Positions 43,897 through 52,138 of a stretch of 64,000 nt of DNA are shown here, one piece after another (the first letter of the stretch is position 1; each line of letters opens with the position of its first letter). Made by a program: the position numbers and the translations under genes. The notes below the pieces were generated by a model. That model was not told where the DNA came from, did no database searches, and was given only the letters and a program-made list of their open reading frames with translations. The DNA lies in NCBI RefSeq assembly GCF_004765805.1, contig NZ_ML219773.1:1273887-1337886 (forward strand). The letters run 5' to 3'. This DNA comes from Halorussus halobius (GTDB lineage Archaea > Halobacteriota > Halobacteria > Halobacteriales > Haladaptataceae).

Positions 43897-44397
43897 TCAG
43901 TTCCGGAGCGCCGACGTGAGCGCGACCGCCGCCACCAGCAGGAACACCAGCGCGGTCACCGGCTGGCCGCCCGACGCGAACAGGTAGACGGCGTAGCCCA
44001 ACCCGCCCCCGCCGACCGCGACGACCGTGCTGGCGGCCGCGTGGGTCGCTTCGAGCCTCGTCGTGTCGGCCGCCGGACCGAGCTGCTCGCCCACGTTGAT
44101 GGCCTGCTCGCCGAGGTCCCACGCCAGCACCGACCCCATCACGCCCGGCAGGAGGAGGTGGGGCGCGTCCGAGGTCAGGCCGCCAGCCAGCGCGCCGACC
44201 AGCAGCGCCGCCGCGCCCAGCGTGACCCCGCGTCGCGAACCGAGGACCACGCCGACCAGCAGGACGAGAACGCCCGCGCCGCCGGCCGCCAGCGCCAGCG
44301 ACCCGGTGAGCGCGCTGGTGGCCCACGCCACCGCGCCCGCCGTGAGCGACAGCACCGACGAGAGTCGGGCCGGCGAGCGGTCTCTCTCGCGGCTCAC
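43897..44397 (-). CDS. DUF7519-like membrane protein (166 aa)
   Basis: Four to five hydrophobic segments (VLSLTAGAVAWATSALTGSL, LALAAGGAGVLVLLVGVVLG, AAALLVGALAGGL, VAVGGGGLGYAVYLF, ALVFLLVAAVALTSAL) in 166 residues, with the middle loop DLGEQAINVGEQLGPAADTT. This matches the membrane family labelled DUF7519 that follows DUF58 in haloarchaeal clusters. It starts 46 bp after the DUF58 stop on the same strand. The conserved GEQ loop might face the cytoplasm; no catalytic residues are evident. Confidence 0.75.
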   Translation of the reverse strand: MSRERDRSPARLSSVLSLTAGAVAWATSALTGSLALAAGGAGVLVLLVGVVLGSRRGVTLGAAALLVGALAGGLTSDAPHLLLPGVMGSVLAWDLGEQAINVGEQLGPAADTTRLEATHAAASTVVAVGGGGLGYAVYLFASGGQPVTALVFLLVAAVALTSALRN

Positions 44398-44443
44398 GTG
44401 CCCACCTCCCTCGCGCTCGGGGCGCGGTCGCGCGCTCGCCCCG

Positions 44444-45721
44444 TCACGCTCGCCCCCCGGAGACGCGGGCGGTTCGGGCCAGCGCCACGCCGAACGGGTC
44501 GTCGGTGTCCCAGTCCACGACCCGGACGCCGGCGCGTCTGAGGTCGGAGACCCGGTGGGCGCGCTCGGCGCGGGCGAACCGCTGGCCCGCGGTCGCGGTC
44601 GCGGTCGGGTCGGGGCTGACGACCGTCACGAGGTGGCCCTCGGCGTCGAGCCGTCTGGCGACCGACGGTCCGACGTCGTCACACAGCGGCGTGACGAACA
44701 CCACCTGCGTCGACGCCGGCAGCCGCTTGCGCAGCCACCTGATTCGGGTGGTCGGGTAGAACACCTCCTCGGAGGGGACCGCCGAGAACGACGGGTGGGT
44801 CGCCAGCAGGTCGCGGGCGCGGGCCCGCTGCTCGTGGCCCGACCCCGGCGCGAGCCAGCAGGTCTCGGGGCCGAGAGACGCCAGCCCGACCCGGTCGCCG
44901 GCGTCGAGCAGCTTCGTGACCATCCGGCCGGCCGCGTCGACGCCGTACTGGACCGCGTTGCGCTCGTCGTCGTCGCGGGCCAGATACGCCGCCTCGCGGG
45001 TGTCGACCACCACGACCACGCTGGCCGCCCGCTCCTCGCGGAACTCCACGGTGGTAAGTTCGCCCGTGCGCGCCAGCCGGTTCCAGTCGACCCGCGAGAG
45101 CGGGTCGCCGCGCCGGTACTCGCGGGTGGCGTGGAACTCCACGCCCGACCCGCCGTCGTCGGTGGTGACCCGGCCCGTGTACCGGGTGGTCTGGGCGCGC
45201 AGGGGCACGTCGACGGTCGTGCCGAGCTTGGGTACGCACCGCACGCCGGTCTCGCACTCGACCTCGGTCTCGACCTCGGTCGCGCCGCTGAAGTCCCGGG
45301 CGACGACGGTCACGGGACCGAACTCGTGGTCGCCGCGCTCGGCCGTCACGACGTACGAGAGGCGGGCGGTCTTGCCCGGCCGGAGCGCGGTCCCGAGCCG
45401 CGGCGACCCGTCGGTCACGGGGATGGCGTCGGGCACGCCGTCGACGATTCGGAGGTCGGGCAACATCGCGTCGCCGGCGTTCTCGACGGTCAGGTTGATC
45501 CTCACCTCCTCGCCCGGTAAGGGCTCGTCGTCGCTGACGGTCCGGGTCACGTCGAGGTCGACGTCGGGCGCGCTCGCGGTCCTGGCGTAGGCCGCGAACG
45601 CCACGCCGACCACGCCCGACAGCAACACCGGCGGGCGGCTGAACACGATGCCCAGCGCCCCCGCCAGCAGGGCGACCGCGCTGACGCCCAGCCACCGGTT
45701 CGTGGGGCGGATGGACGTCAC
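44444..45721 (-). CDS. DUF58 domain protein, GTG start
   Basis: The GTG overlaps the stop of the previous gene (GTGA), so translation is coupled. Two membrane helices near the start (WLGVSAVALLAGALGIVFSR, LLSGVVGVAFAAY) precede an extracellular-like beta-domain (VRINLTVENAGDAMLPDLRI). The DUF58 signature is FHATREYRRGDPLSRVDWNR, followed by a VWA-like region with VVVVVDTREAAYLARDDDER. Such proteins work with MoxR AAA ATPases in cell-envelope maturation; no MoxR gene is visible in this operon. Length (425) is normal. Confidence 0.87.
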   Translation of the reverse strand: MTSIRPTNRWLGVSAVALLAGALGIVFSRPPVLLSGVVGVAFAAYARTASAPDVDLDVTRTVSDDEPLPGEEVRINLTVENAGDAMLPDLRIVDGVPDAIPVTDGSPRLGTALRPGKTARLSYVVTAERGDHEFGPVTVVARDFSGATEVETEVECETGVRCVPKLGTTVDVPLRAQTTRYTGRVTTDDGGSGVEFHATREYRRGDPLSRVDWNRLARTGELTTVEFREERAASVVVVVDTREAAYLARDDDERNAVQYGVDAAGRMVTKLLDAGDRVGLASLGPETCWLAPGSGHEQRARARDLLATHPSFSAVPSEEVFYPTTRIRWLRKRLPASTQVVFVTPLCDDVGPSVARRLDAEGHLVTVVSPDPTATATAGQRFARAERAHRVSDLRRAGVRVVDWDTDDPFGVALARTARVSGGRA

Positions 45722-46407
45722 GACTCGACCTCCCGCGCTCGGCCGGCCCCGGGCGACTCGTCGTCGCCGGAGTCGGCGGTCGCGCTCGCGTCGGGGCCGT
45801 CCGCCGCGTCGGTCCCGCCGGCTCCGGTCGCGTCGACGCCGGCGGTCCGGGCCACGGCGTCGGCGGTCCGGCGGAGCCGGAGCTGGAACGTCGATTCGGC
45901 GCTGGCCGCCAGCTTCAGCCGGTCGACCAGCGGAACGTTCGGGGCGTCGTCGCCGCCGAGGAACGCCGCCGCGTGGATGTCGTCGGTCCACGTCCCGTCC
46001 GCGACGCGCTCGCGGGCCGCCTCCCGCGAACAGTTCTCCCGCTCGGCGACCGCGGTGACTGCGGCCTCCTCGATGCGGTCGTGGAGGTCGGCACGCTCGC
46101 GGACGAGCACCCGACGCGGTCCCGACCGGAGGTCGGCCACCGTCTCGTCGAACTCGTCGCCGGGCGTCGGCACCGTCTCGACCGCCTCGACGTCCGGGGT
46201 CTCCGCGCCCCGGACGTCGCTGGCCCGTCGCGCCTGGACGGTCCGGGCCGCCTGCACCAGCGCGATCAGCCCCACGAGCAGGGCGGCGGCGTAGTCGACG
46301 CCGACGGCGGCCGCGAGCCCGGGCTGGACGACGAACAGGACGCCGACCGCCACGGCGGCGACGCCCACGGTCGTCAACAGGGGGTGTCCGCCGTCGTCGC
46401 GGCTCAT
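45718..46407 (-). CDS. DUF7269-like membrane protein (229 aa)
   Basis: Two hydrophobic segments near the N-terminus (LLTTVGVAAVAVGVLFVVQP and AAALLVGLIALVQAAR) are followed by a soluble region with EFDETVADLRSGPRRVLVRE, AAVTAVAERENCSREAARER and VADGTWTDDIHAAAFLG, then an acidic tail. The protein is placed between DUF4129 and DUF58 genes, overlapping DUF58 by 4 bp and starting 55 bp after DUF4129. Annotation as DUF7269 is by recollection of the same order elsewhere. Function unknown. Confidence 0.75.
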   Translation of the reverse strand: MSRDDGGHPLLTTVGVAAVAVGVLFVVQPGLAAAVGVDYAAALLVGLIALVQAARTVQARRASDVRGAETPDVEAVETVPTPGDEFDETVADLRSGPRRVLVRERADLHDRIEEAAVTAVAERENCSREAARERVADGTWTDDIHAAAFLGGDDAPNVPLVDRLKLAASAESTFQLRLRRTADAVARTAGVDATGAGGTDAADGPDASATADSGDDESPGAGRAREVES

Positions 46408-46462
46408 CGGCGCTCACCCCGGCAGTCGCTCGGTCGGCTCCGGTTGGGGGGTCGATTCCGGC

Positions 46463-47401
46463 TCACGAGTCGCCCCCCGAATACTCGCGCTCGATGCGCC
46501 GGAGCGCCTCGACTGCGCGCCGTTCGCGCTCGTCGGTCGGCGACTCGCCGCCGTAGCGCACCGCCTCAAACAGCGAGGTGAGTTCGTCGACGTCCTCGCG
46601 GTCGAGGCCGGCGTCGACCGCGGCGGCGGCGAACTCCGCCGGCGTGCTCGACTGCGGGTTCGACACGTCGAGGTGGTCGGTCATCTCCCGCCACGCGCGG
46701 TACACCTCGTTGTCGACGTCGGCGCTGGACTCGATGCGGTCGGCGGCCGCGCCGGCGGCCTGTGCCACCGCCTGTACGTCCTCGGGGTCGGCGACCGCCC
46801 CGTCGGGCTCGGGGTCCGGGTCGTCGCCGCTCGAGGAGACGAAAAGCAGCGCGACGGCGGCCAGCAGCGCGACGCCCAGCCCCGCCATCAGCAGCACGGA
46901 GGGGTCGGTGACGCTGGTCCCGCTCCCGCTCCCGAGCGCGCCGCTGCCGCCGTCTGGGGCCATCGAGACGTTGCCCGGCTCGAACAGCGACTGGCTCGCG
47001 TCCCGGAGGGGCGTCGTACACGTGGTGAGAACCGCGTGAGCCAGCAGTAGCGGGACGCCCACCGGACCGACGAACGCCACGACGCCGAGCCCGCCCAGCC
47101 GGCGGTAGGCGACGTAGGCCCCGAGCCCGAAGACGCCGAGGATGGTCGCGATGGCCCACCACGTCCCGAGTTCGGGGATGCACGGCGCGAGCCGGGAGAA
47201 CCCGCCGGGGGCCGACTGGTTGCCGAACTCGAACTCCGGCTGCTGGCCCCCGCTCGCGCCCGCATCGGAGTCGGGCGTGCCGAAACCGAAGCCGCCGGAG
47301 GAGTCGGTCACGACTGCGGAGTCGAGCGTCGCGGCCGCCAGCCCGATTGCCACGACCGCGAGCAGCGCGAGGACGACTGGTCGTACGGTATCGCGGTCCA
47401 C
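46463..47401 (-). CDS. DUF4129 domain membrane protein
   Basis: MDRDTVRPVVLALLAVVAIG starts the first membrane segment; three more follow (WWAIATILGVFGLGAYVAYR, VVAFVGPVGVPLLLAHAV, VLLMAGLGVALLAAVALLFV). The C-terminal cytoplasmic part is DUF4129: EVYRAWREMTDHLDVSNPQS, TPAEFAAAAVDAGLDREDVD and TSLFEAVRYGGESPTDERER. DUF4129 proteins are partners of transglutaminase/DUF58/MoxR systems in the envelope. It is the first gene of a five-gene leftward operon. Length (312) fits haloarchaeal members. Confidence 0.87.
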   Translation of the reverse strand: MDRDTVRPVVLALLAVVAIGLAAATLDSAVVTDSSGGFGFGTPDSDAGASGGQQPEFEFGNQSAPGGFSRLAPCIPELGTWWAIATILGVFGLGAYVAYRRLGGLGVVAFVGPVGVPLLLAHAVLTTCTTPLRDASQSLFEPGNVSMAPDGGSGALGSGSGTSVTDPSVLLMAGLGVALLAAVALLFVSSSGDDPDPEPDGAVADPEDVQAVAQAAGAAADRIESSADVDNEVYRAWREMTDHLDVSNPQSSTPAEFAAAAVDAGLDREDVDELTSLFEAVRYGGESPTDERERRAVEALRRIEREYSGGDS

Positions 47402-47480
47402 GGGAGTCCGTAGCGCGATTGATAACTTAGGGGTTCCGCCTTCCGACTCTCCGCAGTGGATGCGGATTTCGGGGTCTCGC

Positions 47481-47560
47481 GGCCTCGGACGTAGCTAGCT
47501 AGCTTCTCCGACGCTCGACTCACGGATTTCGGACGAGAGAAGCTAGCTACTGCCGAGGCC
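47481..47560. repeat. GTAGCTAGCT inverted repeat before copy C
   Basis: GGCCTCGG then GTAGCTAGCT (47481-47500) mirror AGCTAGCTAC then CCGAGGCC (47541-47560), an almost perfect pair of 20-bp arms. The loop resembles that at 3830-3867. It is the same structure that joins copies A and B. Confidence 0.78.
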
Positions 47561-47561
47561 A

Positions 47562-47698
47562 ATGAGTGACTGCACAGCATCGCGACCGCACCGCGACGGC
47601 GAGCCTCACGCCGCCCCAGCCTCGGGGTGCACGGGCGCGCCCCTCCCTCGCGCGGCGTGGCGGACCACGAGGGTCCGCCAGCGCGCGCCGACGTGGAA
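47562..47698 (+). repeat. dispersed two-hairpin element, copy C
   Basis: ATCGCGACCGCACCGCGACG, CCTCACGCCGCCCCAGCCTC, first hairpin GGGGTGC / GCGCCCC, second hairpin TGGCGGACC / GGTCCGCCA, then CAGCGCGCGCCGACGTGGAA. The second stem carries paired substitutions relative to copies A, B and D. Confidence 0.75.
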
Positions 47699-47807
47699 AA
47701 TGGAGCCAGCGCGCCAGTTGGCCAAGAAAGGAAAGCGAACGCCGTAGGGTGTGAAAGTCAGCGACCGCCGACGACTTCGCGTGCTCCGACTCGATTTCCG
47801 GCGACCG

Positions 47808-49454
47808 TCACGTTCCGTCGCCTGTCGGGGGTTCGTCTTCGCCGTCCGCGTCGGTCACTTTCCCGTCCTCGCGGTCGGCCGCGCGCGCCTCGGGGTCGCG
47901 GTCGGCCGGGTCGCCGTACCCGCCGCCGCCGGGGGTCAACACCGTCACGGTCGCGCCGGCGTCGACGTCCACCGTGGTCTTCGCGCCGACGCGCTCGCCG
48001 TCGATGCGGTTCTCGCCGAGCGCGCCCGACTCGCCGCCGGCGAGGCCCTGGGGCGCGTAGCGTCGGCGTTCGGTCAGCAGCGACACCGTGGCGTCGGTCT
48101 CGACCGTGACCGAGCGCGCGAGCCCCAGACCGCCCCGACGCTCGCCCGCGCCGCCGGTGTCCGGCCGGAGCGCGTAGCGCTCGACCCGGAGGGGGTACTC
48201 GGCCTCCAGCGCCTCGACCGGCGTATTGAGCGTGTTGGTCATCCCGACCTGCACGCCGTCCATGCCGTCGGCGTCGACGCGCGCGCCGAACCCGCCGCCG
48301 ATGGTCTCGTAGTAGGTGAACGCGCTCGAACGGCTCCCGATTATCAGGTTGTTCATCGTGCCCTGTCCGGCCGCCGGCACGCGCTCGGGCACCGCGTCGG
48401 CCAGCGCGGCGAACAGCACGTCGGTCACGCGCTGGCTGGTCTCGACGTTGCCCCCGACCACGGCGGCCGGCGGGTCGGGGTTCACCAGACAGCCCTCGGG
48501 CGCGCTGACCGACACCGGGTCGTAGCAGCCGTGATTGGGCGGAATCTCCGGGTCCGTGACGCACCGGACGACGAAGTACACCGCGCTCTTGGCGACCGCC
48601 AGCGGCGCGTTGAGGTTGCCCGGCACCTGTTCGGCGGTGCCCGAGAAGTCGACCGACAGCGAGGTCCCGTCGACCGTGACCGCGACCTCGATGGGCACGT
48701 CGTCATCGCGCACGCCGTCGCCCTCCAGCACGTCGCGGGCGGTGTACTCGCCGTCCGGCAAGTCGGCCAGTTCCGACTCGACGCGCTCGCGGGAGTAGTC
48801 GATTACGGCGTCGAACGCCCCGAGCAAGCGGTCGCCGTGGTCGGCCAGCAGGTCGCCGACTCGCTCCTCCGCGCGGTCGTTGGCCGCCAGCTGTGCGCGG
48901 AGGTCGGCCCGGCGCTCGTCGGGCGTCCGGACGTTGGCGAGCAGGAGGTCCCGGACGTCCTCGTTAATCTCGCCGGCCGAGACGAGTCGGACCGGCGGGA
49001 GCCGCAACCCCTCCTGAAATATCTCGCGCGCGCCGGCCGGCATGCTCCCCGGTGCGGACCCGCCCACGTCGGCGTGGTGGGCGCGCGAGACCGCGTAGCC
49101 GACGATCTCCCCGTCGGCTTCGTCCGGCGCGAGCGGCGAGACCAGCGTCACGTCCGGGAGGTGGGTGCCGCCCGCGAAGGGGTCGTTGAGGACGAACGTG
49201 TCGCCCGGTTCCGGGTCGCAGTCCAGCACGGCCGCCACCGCCTCGGGCATCGCGCCGAGGTGGACCGGTATGTGTTCGGCCTGCGCGACCATCCGGCCCG
49301 CGGCGTCGAACAGCGCGGTCGAGCAGTCGCGCCGCTCGGTGACGTTGGGCGAGTACGCGCCCCGAATCAGCACCCGGCCCATCTCCTCGGCCACGCTTTC
49401 GAGTTGGTTGCGCAGGATTTCGAGTTCCACGGGGTCGAGGTCGGCGTCGGTCAC
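47808..49454 (-). CDS. hyuB: hydantoinase/oxoprolinase B subunit family protein
   Basis: The GTG start overlaps the hyuA stop (GTGA). The 548-residue product has the HyuB signature near the N-terminus ([20 protein letters not shown] is preceded by LDPV), [35 protein letters not shown] and [20 protein letters not shown]. With HyuA it forms an ATP-dependent hydrolase that opens hydantoin-type or 5-oxoproline rings. The tail is rich in Asp and Glu. Substrate cannot be told apart from sequence. Confidence 0.9.
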   Translation of the reverse strand: MTDADLDPVELEILRNQLESVAEEMGRVLIRGAYSPNVTERRDCSTALFDAAGRMVAQAEHIPVHLGAMPEAVAAVLDCDPEPGDTFVLNDPFAGGTHLPDVTLVSPLAPDEADGEIVGYAVSRAHHADVGGSAPGSMPAGAREIFQEGLRLPPVRLVSAGEINEDVRDLLLANVRTPDERRADLRAQLAANDRAEERVGDLLADHGDRLLGAFDAVIDYSRERVESELADLPDGEYTARDVLEGDGVRDDDVPIEVAVTVDGTSLSVDFSGTAEQVPGNLNAPLAVAKSAVYFVVRCVTDPEIPPNHGCYDPVSVSAPEGCLVNPDPPAAVVGGNVETSQRVTDVLFAALADAVPERVPAAGQGTMNNLIIGSRSSAFTYYETIGGGFGARVDADGMDGVQVGMTNTLNTPVEALEAEYPLRVERYALRPDTGGAGERRGGLGLARSVTVETDATVSLLTERRRYAPQGLAGGESGALGENRIDGERVGAKTTVDVDAGATVTVLTPGGGGYGDPADRDPEARAADREDGKVTDADGEDEPPTGDGT

Positions 49455-51460
49455 GCGTCCACCTCCGAGACCAGCACGAGCGTCCCGTCCGCGCGCACCT
49501 CGGCGGTCCAGTCGGGCGGGACGACCACGGTGCTGTCGGCCTGTTCGCAGATCGCCGGCCCCGCGACCGACTCGCCGGCCGGCAGTCCGCCGCGGCGATA
49601 CACCGGCGTCTCGCGCACCGCGCCGCCGAAGACGGCCTCGCGCTCGCCGACGCGGGCGTCGCCGTCGGCGCGATAGGCCACGTCCGGCGTCTCGCGCGCG
49701 ACGGTCGCCCGGACGCCGAGGCCGACGAGTTCGACCGCCTCGTCCATCCGGTAGCCGTAGGCCGTCTCGTGGGCGTCGTGGAACCGGCGAGCGACCGTCT
49801 CGGGGTCGAATCGCTCGTTCACGTCGACCGACAGCTCGAAGCTCTGGCCCGCGTACCGGAGGTCCGCGCGCCGGGCGAGGTCGGCCGCCTCGGGGTTTCG
49901 CAGGTCCGTGCGCGCCTCGGCCGCGAGTTCGTCGAGGACCGCCTCGACCGCGCCGGGGTCGGCGTCGTCGAGTCGCGCGCGGTAGGTCCGGACCGCGTCG
50001 CTGGTCTCGTCGGCCGCCAGCAGGCCGAACGCCGACAGCACCCCGCAGGCTCGCGGGACCACGACCCGGCCGACGTCGAGTCGGTCGGCGAGCGCGGCGG
50101 CGTGCATCGGTCCCGCGCCGCCGAACGCCGCGAGCGCGAACTCGCGGGGGTCGTGGCCGCGCTCGACAGTGACCGCCCGGACCGCCCGCGTCATGGTGGC
50201 GTTGGCGACGCGGTAGACGCCCCGCGCGGCCTCGACCGGCCCCTCCAGTCCCGCGTCGTCTGCGAGTCCGGCGAGCGCGCGTCGGGCGGCGTCGGCGTCG
50301 AGCGAGAGTTCCCCGCCCAGCGCGGCGTCGCTCCCGAGATAGCCCAGCACGACGGCGGCGTCCGTGACCGTCGGCTCGTCGCCGCCCCGCCCGTAGCACG
50401 CCGGGCCGGGGTTCGCGCCCGCCGACTCCGGGCCGACCCTGAGCGCGCCCCCGGCGTCGACCCGCGCGATGCTCCCGCCGCCCGCGCCCACGGTCGTCAC
50501 GTCCACCATCGGGACGCTCACGGGGTGGCCGCCGATTTCGGCGTCGGTGGTGCGCTCGACGCCGCCGTCCCGAACGAGGCTCACGTCGCTGGAGGTCCCG
50601 CCCATGTCGAAGGTGACGAGCCCGCGCGCGTCGGTGACGCCTTCGGCCGTGGCCGCCGCGCCGACCACGCCCGCCGCCGGCCCCGAGAGACAGGTCGCCA
50701 CGGCGCGCTCGCGAACCGTCTCGGCGTCGGCGATGCCGCCGTTCGACCGCATCACCAGCGGGGTCGGCAGTCCGGCCGCGTCGGCGCGCTCGACCAACCG
50801 GCCCAGGTACTCGTCGATGGCGGGTCCCACGGCGGCGTCGACGGCGGTGGTCGCGGTGCGCTCGTACTCCCGGAAGGCCGGCAGCACCTCGTGGGACGCC
50901 GAGACGGGCGCGTCGAGTTCCTCGCGGAGGATTTCGGCCACCCGGCGCTCGTTGTCCGGATGGGCGTAGGCGTGGAGCAGCGAGACCGCCACGCTCTGGG
51001 CGTCCGACGCCTCGATTTCCGCCGCGAGCTCCCGGACATCCCGCTCGTCGACCGCGCGCTCGATGCCCTCCGGGGTCGCGCGCTCGTCGACCTCGAATCG
51101 CCTGCGTCGGGGGACCAGCGGGTCGGGCTTCTCGGCGTCGAGGTCGTACAGCGCGGGGCGGTCCTGTCGGCCGATTTCCAGCACGTCGCGAAAGCCCTCG
51201 GTGGTGACCAGCGCGGTCCTCGCGCCGGTCCCCTCTAGCAGGGCGTTGGTCGAGACGGTGGTCGCGTGCGAGAACGCGTCCACCGACTCGGGGTCGACGC
51301 CGGCCTTCTGGCAGGCCCGACGCAGGCCGTCGAGGACGCCCTCGCTCTGGTCGTCGGTCGTCGGCACCTTCGCGGTCACGAGCCGGTCGTCGCGGGTCAA
51401 CACCGCGACGTCGGTGAACGTCCCGCCCACGTCCGCGCCGACGCGGATCGCGTCGGTCAC
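49451..51460 (-). CDS. hyuA: hydantoinase/oxoprolinase A subunit family protein
   Basis: A 669-residue ASKHA-fold ATPase subunit; start is GTG (TDAIRVGADVGGTFTDVAVL). ATP-binding motifs are DVGGTFTD, HATTVSTNALLEGTGARTAL and TFDMGGTSSDVSLVRDGG, plus the C-terminal GGAGPMHAAALADRL. Together with the downstream hyuB it hydrolyses cyclic amides at the cost of ATP. A second start codon is possible at an upstream GTG in another frame but not in this one. The pair sits directly before the lanthipeptide locus but there is no sign of a functional link. Confidence 0.9.
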   Translation of the reverse strand: MTDAIRVGADVGGTFTDVAVLTRDDRLVTAKVPTTDDQSEGVLDGLRRACQKAGVDPESVDAFSHATTVSTNALLEGTGARTALVTTEGFRDVLEIGRQDRPALYDLDAEKPDPLVPRRRRFEVDERATPEGIERAVDERDVRELAAEIEASDAQSVAVSLLHAYAHPDNERRVAEILREELDAPVSASHEVLPAFREYERTATTAVDAAVGPAIDEYLGRLVERADAAGLPTPLVMRSNGGIADAETVRERAVATCLSGPAAGVVGAAATAEGVTDARGLVTFDMGGTSSDVSLVRDGGVERTTDAEIGGHPVSVPMVDVTTVGAGGGSIARVDAGGALRVGPESAGANPGPACYGRGGDEPTVTDAAVVLGYLGSDAALGGELSLDADAARRALAGLADDAGLEGPVEAARGVYRVANATMTRAVRAVTVERGHDPREFALAAFGGAGPMHAAALADRLDVGRVVVPRACGVLSAFGLLAADETSDAVRTYRARLDDADPGAVEAVLDELAAEARTDLRNPEAADLARRADLRYAGQSFELSVDVNERFDPETVARRFHDAHETAYGYRMDEAVELVGLGVRATVARETPDVAYRADGDARVGEREAVFGGAVRETPVYRRGGLPAGESVAGPAICEQADSTVVVPPDWTAEVRADGTLVLVSEVDA

Positions 51461-51621
51461 GGACAGCCACCTCCCCTCGGTCGGTTCGCGCGTCGACGGT
51501 TCATGGGTGCGGACTGTCGCTACAGCCGGTAATAGTTGATGCTTGCAGCAGTCGCCGGCCGCGTCGGGTCGAGACGCCCGACGCCGACCACCCCAGATAT
51601 TTCTAGATAAAGGTGGGATAA

Positions 51622-51629
51622 TTTTATTA
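51622..51629 (+). promoter_or_regulatory. TATA box of lanthipeptide precursor 1
   Basis: TTTTATTA is 27-34 nt before the start codon. Upstream is TTCTAGATAAAGGTGGGATA, which aligns with the region before precursor 2 (TTAGAAACTAGTGGAAAATA), so both genes have related promoters. Confidence 0.55.
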
Positions 51630-51655
51630 GATACGGGGGTGTGTATCTGTCTGCA

Positions 51656-51808
51656 ATGTCACGCGACGTCACCACCTCGCTCGAATCGGAGTACGAACCC
51701 GCCCGCGACGAGACCGACCGGCGCGCCGTCGTCGGCTCGACCGGCTGTCACGTCAGCGACAAGCCGCTCTGCGAGAGCACTGGCGACGCCACCGAGATGG
51801 AGTTCTGA
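51656..51808 (+). CDS. class II lanthipeptide precursor peptide, LanA1
   Basis: A 50-residue peptide (MSRDVTTSLESEYEPARDET, leader residues 1-27 ending AVVG). The core after Gly27 is STGCHVSDKPLC then ESTGDATEMEF, with Cys31 and Cys39 and Ser/Thr at 28, 29, 34, 41, 42 and 46 available for dehydration. Precursor 2 shares 18 of 27 leader residues but not the core. Both converge on a complete lanM gene. In class II systems the leader guides LanM and is removed after a Gly. Assignment rests on leader identity, Cys/Ser/Thr content and context; product and ring pattern are inference. Confidence 0.78.
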   Translation: MSRDVTTSLESEYEPARDETDRRAVVGSTGCHVSDKPLCESTGDATEMEF

Positions 51809-51822
51809 GCGGATTCGTTCCA

Positions 51823-51857
51823 CCGCGGCGTCCTTCGCGGAGCGTGCGACGCCGCGG
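51823..51857 (+). terminator. hairpin after precursor 1, possible terminator
   Basis: CCGCGGCGTC (51823-51832) pairs perfectly with GACGCCGCGG (51848-51857), with a 15-nt loop, 15 nt after the precursor 1 stop. There is no T-run directly after it. It could end transcription or stabilise the short mRNA. Confidence 0.45.
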
Positions 51858-51860
51858 CTG

Positions 51861-51890
51861 TAAATATTAGAAACTAGTGGAAAATATTTA
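51861..51890 (+). promoter_or_regulatory. promoter and inverted repeat of precursor 2
   Basis: TAAATATT (51861-51868) and AATATTTA (51883-51890) are perfect 8-bp inverted arms with a 14-nt spacer. The right arm doubles as the TATA box, 27-34 nt before the start codon. A regulator binding the arms would control precursor 2. Confidence 0.55.
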
Positions 51891-51916
51891 TGCGTCTCCG
51901 GTATGTGTGTGCTAAT

Positions 51917-52069
51917 ATGTCGCAAGACATCACCGCGTCGCTGGAAGCAGAGTACGAACCAGAGCACGACGAGACCGACGAGCAGATCGTCGTCGGCACC
52001 TCCTGTCCGGAGTCCCTGAGCGTCCAACCGGCCTGCATGAACTCCCCCGACGACGAACTGCAGTTCTGA
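51917..52069 (+). CDS. class II lanthipeptide precursor peptide, LanA2
   Basis: A 50-residue paralogue of precursor 1: MSQDITASLEAEYEPEHDET is the leader start, ending IVVG at Gly27. The core is TSCPESLSVQPAC then MNSPDDELQF, with Cys30 and Cys40 and Ser/Thr at 28, 29, 33, 35 and 43. It has its own TATA box and a downstream GTTCCACC sequence shared with precursor 1, so promoter, gene and 3' region were duplicated together. Two different cores beside one synthetase fit either a two-peptide product or independent products. Convergent with lanM, with 69 bp between stops. Confidence 0.78.
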   Translation: MSQDITASLEAEYEPEHDETDEQIVVGTSCPESLSVQPACMNSPDDELQF

Positions 52070-52138
52070 GTCCGGTCCGTTCCACCCACGCGAACCGAAG
52101 CGTAACCTCGCAGGCGGCTCGACGACCGCTTTTTCCGG

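Larger units (their letters stand above)
47402..47807. other. intergenic region with the second repeat cluster
   Basis: About 400 bp without a credible gene, holding a GTAGCTAGCT inverted repeat (47481-47560) and copy C of the dispersed element (47562-47698). The order hairpin then element is the same as between copies A and B. Confidence 0.65.

Noticed and set aside
47808..51460. HyuA/HyuB as part of lanthipeptide biosynthesis
   Set aside because: Both are complete catabolic ATP-dependent amidohydrolase subunits with their own overlap coupling; adjacency alone is not evidence of a link.
51461..51655. Possible third lanthipeptide precursor before precursor 1
   Set aside because: No frame there carries the SLE.EYEP..DETD leader or a Cys-containing core.
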